Source of the DNA: Adlercreutzia agrestimuris
Lineage (GTDB): Bacteria; Actinomycetota; Coriobacteriia; Coriobacteriales; Eggerthellaceae
Length of the DNA stretch: 64,000 nucleotides
NCBI RefSeq assembly: GCF_943193125.1
Contig: NZ_CALPCX010000001.1
Span: 558,001 to 622,000, forward strand
Reading direction: 5' to 3'
The notes under the pieces are model-generated. The model saw only the letters and a list, made by a program, of their open reading frames with translations, searched no databases and was not told the origin of the DNA. Positions 62,350 through 64,000 of this stretch are shown here, one piece after another. Position numbers and translations under genes: made by a program. Numbering within the stretch: position 1 is the stretch's first letter; each line of letters begins with the position of its first letter.

Positions 62350-63804
62350 TTATTCGTCCACCCAAAGAACAGGAGCAACAAGGCCTTCTCGAGCAGTTCC
62401 AATGACGTCATGAGGTCCTTGGCGAACATAGAGTCCCGCAAAACCTCCCGCGTATACATAGGCTCCAAAAAGATTGCCAACAGTGGTAGGTGGAGCTGAG
62501 AAATCAGCTTCGTTTCCATAAAGGGGAATTGTTGGAGTTTGCGAAGGCGCATAAAAACGCTGCACGATATATGTTGTGTGCGGATCAGAGCGTGCGCTTT
62601 CAAGGTGGGCAGCCCATGCTTCGGGCGTGCAATCAGGACCTGCTACCACATTGATAGAGGCATACCAATCAGTTGGTTTGAGCACCCACTTTTGTGGGTT
62701 GGCGGCAATTTCCTCAAGATCAAGTCCAGCTTCATCAAGAAAGTGCGTTTCGGGAATGTGCTCTTCAATAAAACGCTGTTCATCAGGGGAAAACAGCGCT
62801 TGCATGAGCGGGTGGCGAAGAAGAGCAAAGAGTTGTTTGTCGTGGACGATTTGCGTAGAAAACGCACCGATCATGCGGACGGCACCGCACTCAACAGCGC
62901 TAATCAGGGGGCTCACTTGATCCCAATACTTTAAAAGATCAACGACAATACAAAAGCGCCAGATTGCATCAATGACGGTATTGTCACGACCATAATATGC
63001 GTGTTTACCGCGCAGATTTTTGCCATCAAATTCCAACTCGCGGACATCATATACCGAACAGCTCACTCCGTGCGCTTCAAACACTTCGGCATAGGTTTGC
63101 AATTCTCCAATGTGGGGATGAGCATCTTCCAGACACACGATGATTCCTACATGAGTCGGCTGCGTAGACTCACTTGGCTCATCTGAGTGATTTGCAGGTG
63201 ATGGTGTGTGTTCTTGGGATGGCTTGCGCAAGAGATCTAAGAAGGTATCCACCCAACCATCAAAAAGTTGTGCGAGGTCATTTTTGCAGGGGTGCTGTGC
63301 GCAAAACTCCTGGTAGGGAGTGGTTGGAGCAAGAGAGGAAGTAGCGTTGCGTGTTTCGTCCATGCCACTTGAAGAGTCGGTATTAAATTCGCAGAAATGA
63401 ACCGCGCCGTTGGTCTCGTCCAGCATGAAATCAACGCGCGTAAGAGGAAGCGGTTCGCTGATACATGAGGGCAGTTGCACCAAACGCTCTACACGCTTAT
63501 CAAAATGAAAGAGGGCGCGAATCTTAGGATCATGCTGGTAGGCAATGATCACTTTGCACATGATGTGATAGGCAGTTTGCGAAAGCGTGCTCATAAAAGT
63601 GCGCGTCTCTTCGCCAAATATGCGGGATACATATGATATGGCGTTGGGTTTTCCCTGATAAAACGCGGTGCCTTCGCCCATGCGTGCCCATGCAAGGCGT
63701 CGGTTGGCCTCATCGTGGGTGTCTTCTGAAAGATACGCGAGATATTCCTGAGTGTAGGCGGCATTTTGCGCAAGAGCGGTGGGTGAGAGAGTGGTAGAGT
63801 TCAC
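62350..63804 (-). CDS. ATP-grasp-like protein related to the glutathionylspermidine synthase fold
   Basis: A 484-residue cytoplasmic protein with a GTG start at 63804 and GAGGAG 6 nt upstream. Features seen: RVDFMLDETNGAVHFCEFNTDSSSGMDETR (here cited as positions about 120-150), a Rossmann-like segment THVGIIVCLEDAHPHIGELQ, QIVHDKQLFALL, and the ATP-grasp type lysine region KWVLKPTDWYASINVVAG with IVQRFYAP. Taken together this resembles the circularly permuted ATP-grasp ligases that join an amine to a carboxylate. Substrates are unknown. A proline/serine-rich stretch near residues 195-215 is likely a surface loop. It shares strand and direction with the universal stress gene and may be co-transcribed with it. 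Confidence 0.7.
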   Translation of the reverse strand: MNSTTLSPTALAQNAAYTQEYLAYLSEDTHDEANRRLAWARMGEGTAFYQGKPNAISYVSRIFGEETRTFMSTLSQTAYHIMCKVIIAYQHDPKIRALFHFDKRVERLVQLPSCISEPLPLTRVDFMLDETNGAVHFCEFNTDSSSGMDETRNATSSLAPTTPYQEFCAQHPCKNDLAQLFDGWVDTFLDLLRKPSQEHTPSPANHSDEPSESTQPTHVGIIVCLEDAHPHIGELQTYAEVFEAHGVSCSVYDVRELEFDGKNLRGKHAYYGRDNTVIDAIWRFCIVVDLLKYWDQVSPLISAVECGAVRMIGAFSTQIVHDKQLFALLRHPLMQALFSPDEQRFIEEHIPETHFLDEAGLDLEEIAANPQKWVLKPTDWYASINVVAGPDCTPEAWAAHLESARSDPHTTYIVQRFYAPSQTPTIPLYGNEADFSAPPTTVGNLFGAYVYAGGFAGLYVRQGPHDVIGTAREGLVAPVLWVDE

Positions 63805-64000
63805 GAGTGCTCCTCAGGCGAATAAGACAACAAGGGTGCTGTTAATGGTCTTCATCGTTTCATTATCTTACAAATGCCAAGAAAGCATCGTTGATGTCTT
63901 TGCTTTGTTAATTTATTTGCGTTGGCACGGTGTTTTGAGGTTGCGTGTCCGCGTGTCTTTGCAACACGCTATACTGACCTTACGTAATGAAACATTGGTG

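Noticed and set aside
62539..62934. Plus-strand frames opposite the ATP-grasp-like gene
   Set aside because: The minus-strand protein has family-like motifs and a good ribosome-binding site; these frames have neither.
63970..63975. TATACT near the window end as a promoter
   Set aside because: No -35 at a proper distance and no gene within the window downstream, so it cannot be supported.

Overview
The window looks like chromosomal DNA of an anaerobic, host-associated actinobacterium of the class Coriobacteriia (Eggerthellales type). This is inferred from several genes together: a LuxR-type regulator with a polytopic membrane N-terminus, a Tat-exported FAD reductase of the fumarate/urocanate reductase family, rubrerythrin, a moderate base composition of roughly 50% GC, and sortase-anchored surface proteins. 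The small genomes of the Cryptobacterium/Slackia group would fit, but no species can be fixed from sequence reading alone. I see no tRNA, rRNA, insertion sequence, phage gene or CRISPR array.

Layout. 2-4656: two translationally coupled YhgE/Pip-type membrane proteins, the first cut by the window edge. 4839-5378: rubrerythrin behind a leader with three consecutive palindromes. 5465-34675: one transcription unit with a good promoter, a roughly 350-nt leader, a single 28.6-kb gene for a 9546-residue LPXTG surface protein, and a strong terminator. This gene fills about 45% of the window. 34888-35937: a membrane-anchored extracytoplasmic protein of unknown function. 36062-39404: a Tat/lipoprotein FAD reductase, divergent from a membrane-LuxR regulator. 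39545-46412: response regulator, short-loop histidine kinase, ABC ATPase, large FtsX-type permease and an MFS transporter, all on one strand (a Bce/Vex-like sensing and export module). 46787-49168: an orphan PAS histidine kinase. 49313-49558: a very charged small protein. 49638-50693 (minus): a membrane-bound XRE regulator, divergent from a surface protein. 50943-61593: two paralogous secreted surface proteins (1547 and 1627 aa) with beta-helix-like heads, three DUF11-type repeats each and LAxTG-type sorting signals, with a PfkB-family sugar kinase between them. 61766-63804 (minus): a universal stress protein and an ATP-grasp-like protein.

How it fits together. About 60% of the window encodes three sortase-dependent surface proteins sharing the C-terminal motif TGDPL. 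The giant one carries LPKTG and the two smaller ones carry LAPTG and LATTG, so two sortase specificities may be needed; no sortase is encoded here. The regulators and transporters between them suggest envelope sensing and defence. The two smaller surface genes share an 11-bp promoter motif, AGGCGTATCAT. The intergenic regions longer than 300 bases are 5379-5933 (terminator, promoter and structured leader), 34575-34887 (terminator, then a possible -10 element) and 46413-46786 (short direct repeats, then a promoter). In the last 196 bases (63805-64000) I recognise nothing except the ribosome-binding site of the minus-strand gene.
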